This document shows, piece by piece, positions 55,464 through 58,169 of a DNA stretch of 58,169 nucleotides. A program made the position numbers and the translations under genes. This DNA is from DATGSL01 sp964645585. Lineage in GTDB: Bacteria; Verrucomicrobiota; Verrucomicrobiia; Opitutales; T3Sed10-336. The notes below the pieces were generated by a model, which did no database searches, was not told the origin of the DNA, and worked only from the letters and a program-made list of their open reading frames with translations. The DNA lies in contig CAZYAN010000027.1 of the NCBI GenBank assembly GCA_964645585.1, positions 1 through 58,169 on the forward strand. The letters run 5' to 3'. Every line of letters begins with the position of its first letter. Positions within the stretch are counted from its first letter, which is position 1.

Positions 55464-58169
55464 TCAATGTTCCTCGAATTCCTCGCCATCGAAGCGAGCT
55501 TGTTCCTTGACTGCAACGCTTTCCACCGCGCGGGAACCTTGGAAGAATTGATCCGTGAGCACATCGAGGATGCGCTCCTCTTCCTTGTCCCCGGCCTTGT
55601 TCGCCAGGTGCCGGAGGGCAAACAGCAGCGGGCGCAAGGCCGGCTCGCCGATCAACCCCCAGCGGTCGAAGGTCTCGCGCAGCTCGCCTCCCTTGCTCTC
55701 TTTGAGCAACTGCATCAGCTTGTGGACCCGGTCGATCAAAGGGGCGGTTTCGCTGTTGCGGCTCTCGCCCAGCTTTTGGAATTTGATCCGCTCTTTCCAA
55801 GTCAGCAGTTGAAACTGGTTTCCCTTGGCATCCTCGCCTCCGCTTCCTTTTTTCGCCGCGAGCTTGATGACGTGGTGGGCGACCTGGAGCTCCCGGTCGG
55901 TTTTGCCGCAGGCGTTGGCGTATAGAATGCACGCTCCCGCCGCCGCCGGCTCCATCCCGAAAAATCCGCGGTGCAACAGGTAATACTGCGTCACGGGATC
56001 GAGGTTGAGGCTGGCGCCCTTTCCTTCGCGCGCCGCGCTCGTGTCGCTGAATCCCGGCAGCTCGCCGAGACTGAACTGCATGACGATATGGCGGACCTCC
56101 TGGAGAAAATCCTTCACACTCATCACACCCCCCGCCGTCTTGCGGACGAGCTGGTAGCGACTGTAAGCCTGCAATGCCGGACCGAGCGCCGCCCAGATAA
56201 AGTCGGGCCCGTGAATCCCGCTTTGGAAGAAAAATTGCAACAGGTTCCGGTCGTCCAGTTCCTTGCGCGGATCGAGCAGGATGCTCCGCATCTCCTTGAG
56301 AACCTGCGCGTCGAAACCGGTCGCCGCCGACTTCGCCCGCTTGCGGCAGACGATCCAGACCGACGACGAAAGAGCCGCCGAACTCAAACCCCGTGTGCGC
56401 CCTGATCGCTCCGTGCGGATCGGCCAGCTCGCCGTCACCTCGCCGCCCGCCCGGATCAATCCCCGAACCAGCGTCTCCCAGGCATCCGTTTCCTTGTTTG
56501 CAAAAACAATGACGAGCACCCCGTCGTCCTTCAGCGAGTCGAAACACGCCTTGAAGGCGTCTCGCATGCCCTCCTCGTAGTTCTTCTTCGATTTCGCCTT
56601 GTCTCCGGCAAAACGCGACTCGTCGTCGATCAGTTCGCCGTCGTTCTCGTCGTGATTCCACTTCGGCGCCAGCGGCTCGGCAAACCGTTGATTGTATTCC
56701 GGCGTCAAATNNNNNNNNNNNNNNNNNNNNNNNNNNNNNNNNNNNNNNNNNNNNNNNNNNNNNNNNNNNNNNNNNNNNNNNNNNNNNNNNNNNNNNNNNN
56801 NNNNNNNNNNATAACAGCTCACGGCCTCAATATAGTCGTCATCAAACCCCATCCGTTTCGCGGCTTCGCGAACGGTGCGCGTGTGTTTCACGAACGTTCC
56901 CAGCGCCAGCAGTTGCCGCGGAGTGAACAAGCTGCCCCAGGTCTTGAATCCGTATTTGGGAATTCGCATACCCAGTGCATCCTTGGGCGGCAGTGGTTCA
57001 TCAAGCAGCCCATGAGGAATCTCTTCAAAGAGCGCCTCCAGTTCATCCGTATCGATATCGGCGGCCTTCTGATCGGCGGGGGTGATCTCGCGGTATTCCT
57101 TGAAGGTCGTCTTGCCGTTCGGCTTGTAGGCCTCGACTACGGCAACCGTCATCTGGCTGCCGAGCAGTTGCAATTCGCCCTGGCGGCGCAGTTGCTCCAT
57201 TTCGAGACAGATTAGCCCGGGACGTCCCCCGCACGGACTCCAGACGCCGGAGCGGTTCATGGTCCCCTCCTGAAGAAATTGATCCAGCGTCTCCGGCGTC
57301 ACTCCCCACTCGGCCAGGAACGGATAATGGTCGATCACTTTTTGTCGCCGCGCCTTCGTGATGAAATCGTCCTCGCGCAAGAGCTTGAATGTCACGCCCG
57401 ACTGATCGGCGTTCGGCACGGGCAGAAGGGCGCAACGGCTTCCCTTCTTCTTGTTGAACCAAAACGTTTTCAACAGGGGAATCCGCGCGTTGTTCGACGG
57501 ATCCCGCGCCGTGCGGGTCCAGAGGTAGGCGACCGGCTGCTCGCCATTGATCACCGGGTAATGCCGGTCGAGATCCGCCCGCGCCCGCTCCAGCACCCAG
57601 CGGCCCCACGCCCGCACATGCCAGGCGAGATCGGCGGGCTGCTTCTTCTCGTATTCGGTGAAGAGCAGGTTCATCTGCTCGACCTCGCCCATCGCCGCCA
57701 CGTCGGCCCGCTTCCGTTTTTTGACCTTTCCTCCGGCGAAATCCTCCACGAAATCAGGCCACTTTTTGCAAAATTCCGGCAGATCCCACCGCGACTCGGC
57801 GAACTTTTGCGGCAGCTCCAGCGTGCATTTCAGCACAAACCAGGCGACCGGGTTCAGGTCGGAAGCCGTCACTTCGCACCCGAGCCGCATCCCCTCCAGC
57901 GGAATCGCGCCTCCGCCCGCGAACGGATCGAGCAGCTTCGGCGCGCCGTCCGGATAAGCCTCCCGGATCCGCCTCCGCAATTCCTGCAACGGCTCCATCT
58001 CTTCGGTCCCCCAGAAGAGCGCGCCGTTACGAAACTCCTGCTCCTCCGTCCCCCCGATCAGCCGCAACAACTCCCGCCGCTTGTCCGCCCGACCCGGGTC
58101 CGGCAGCAAAGCCGCCAGAATCGCCGCCCGCGAAGCCGCCAAAGGCCTCCTCGCCGGCCAGATATGCAA
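55464..58169 (-). CDS. DUF1156-type adenine-specific DNA methylase, 5' end outside the window
   Basis: About 900 codons are visible; the start is beyond the window edge, because the first residues (HIWPARRPLAASRAAI) are the internal DUF1156 motif rather than a start. The S-adenosylmethionine-binding motif is DPFAGGGAIPLEGMRLG (~20 residues upstream of SDLNPVAW). A 100-N gap at 56711-56810 follows CY and precedes LTPEYNQRF, and it hides the place where the catalytic (N/D)PPY motif is expected. Family COG1743 methylases modify adenine and travel with COG1483 ATPases and helicases in defence islands. The C-terminal segment (after the gap) includes AFKACFDSLKDDGVLVIVFANKE. Confidence 0.85.
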   Translation of the reverse strand: MHIWPARRPLAASRAAILAALLPDPGRADKRRELLRLIGGTEEQEFRNGALFWGTEEMEPLQELRRRIREAYPDGAPKLLDPFAGGGAIPLEGMRLGCEVTASDLNPVAWFVLKCTLELPQKFAESRWDLPEFCKKWPDFVEDFAGGKVKKRKRADVAAMGEVEQMNLLFTEYEKKQPADLAWHVRAWGRWVLERARADLDRHYPVINGEQPVAYLWTRTARDPSNNARIPLLKTFWFNKKKGSRCALLPVPNADQSGVTFKLLREDDFITKARRQKVIDHYPFLAEWGVTPETLDQFLQEGTMNRSGVWSPCGGRPGLICLEMEQLRRQGELQLLGSQMTVAVVEAYKPNGKTTFKEYREITPADQKAADIDTDELEALFEEIPHGLLDEPLPPKDALGMRIPKYGFKTWGSLFTPRQLLALGTFVKHTRTVREAAKRMGFDDDYIEAVSCYXXXXXXXXXXXXXXXXXXXXXXXXXXXXXXXXXXLTPEYNQRFAEPLAPKWNHDENDGELIDDESRFAGDKAKSKKNYEEGMRDAFKACFDSLKDDGVLVIVFANKETDAWETLVRGLIRAGGEVTASWPIRTERSGRTRGLSSAALSSSVWIVCRKRAKSAATGFDAQVLKEMRSILLDPRKELDDRNLLQFFFQSGIHGPDFIWAALGPALQAYSRYQLVRKTAGGVMSVKDFLQEVRHIVMQFSLGELPGFSDTSAAREGKGASLNLDPVTQYYLLHRGFFGMEPAAAGACILYANACGKTDRELQVAHHVIKLAAKKGSGGEDAKGNQFQLLTWKERIKFQKLGESRNSETAPLIDRVHKLMQLLKESKGGELRETFDRWGLIGEPALRPLLFALRHLANKAGDKEEERILDVLTDQFFQGSRAVESVAVKEQARFDGEEFEEH
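56711..56810. other. Scaffold gap (100 N) inside the methylase gene
   Basis: The reading frame is open on both sides of the gap and continues in the same phase, which suits a roughly 34-codon insertion, but a 100-N run may be arbitrary. Confidence 0.95.

Noticed and set aside
55462..56661. 400-codon upstream in-frame extension of the DUF499-type ATPase
   Set aside because: It overlaps the methylase gene in another frame, is Arg/Gly-rich low-information sequence, and a natural start exists 2 nt after the methylase stop.
51112..58169. DISARM, BREX or classical type I restriction-modification as identity of the island
   Set aside because: No DUF1998, PglZ, HsdS or SNF2-type gene is visible; methylase and ATPase match the DUF1156/DUF499 pair instead.
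1..58169. CRISPR arrays, rRNA genes, prophage structural genes
   Set aside because: No regularly spaced repeats, rRNA sequence or phage structural gene series were seen; the beta-helix protein at 3110-5500 has a tail-spike-like entry motif but a Tat signal and no phage neighbours.

Overview
The window is a 58 kb piece of a GC-rich (roughly 60-63 % by eye) bacterial chromosome that most resembles a member of the Verrucomicrobiota or another PVC-group lineage. The evidence is a very large ceramidase-like / PVC-type dehydrogenase / cytochrome c fusion, a DUF5069 protein, a fused RibBA with a degenerate GTP cyclohydrolase half, a Tat-exported beta-helix protein and a clade II (Sec or lipoprotein type) nitrous oxide reductase. 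This is inferred from gene content; no rRNA or phylogenetic marker was compared. Two 100-N scaffold gaps (31383-31482 and 56711-56810) show that this is a draft assembly.

Layout. Positions 1-1793 are an AT-richer accessory scrap: the end of an HNH nuclease gene, an attC-like hairpin (299-369), a GNAT gene whose 3' end is cut by a left-truncated IS3-family element, and that element's transposase and right end. Positions 2008-6916 (minus strand) hold an aldo/keto reductase, an exported beta-helix protein, an ABC ATPase and a cupin. Positions 7131-14630 are a compact denitrification module: nosZ, a NosB-like membrane protein, nosD, nosF and nosY on the minus strand, with a CusF-SCO1 fusion and an azurin-like cupredoxin transcribed divergently and closed by a strong terminator. 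All three copper proteins (NosZ, SCO, azurin) carry lipoboxes, so the N2O-reducing chain looks membrane-tethered.

Positions 14720-33783 are mostly housekeeping: mutL (endonuclease motifs lost), glgP, a DUF3108 protein, a divergent LysR/DoxX pair with a T-N11-A dyad between them, DUF5069, a coiled-coil protein, ribBA, ftsY, nusB-ribH, a fur/perR-sufCBD cluster, trxB, a TatD-family hydrolase and HPr. Positions 34116-34601 form a self-contained unit for a small coiled-coil/HTH basic DNA-binding protein with its own promoter, operator-like dyad and terminator. An ABC exporter and a complete tripartite RND efflux operon (MFP-RND-OMF) follow.

Positions 42692-50671 (plus strand) hold a class IV aminotransferase, an exported triple-RidA lipoprotein that appears to start at an AUU codon, and the 1868-residue fusion protein. 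After a 38-bp tandem repeat and tRNA-Pro(CGG), the rest of the window is a minus-strand operon: a DUF1156-type adenine methylase (cut by the window end), a DUF499-type AAA ATPase and a PD-(D/E)xK nuclease. It looks like a tRNA-bounded defence island related to helicase-methylase-ATPase (Hma-like) modules and is the best candidate here for an incompletely described system.
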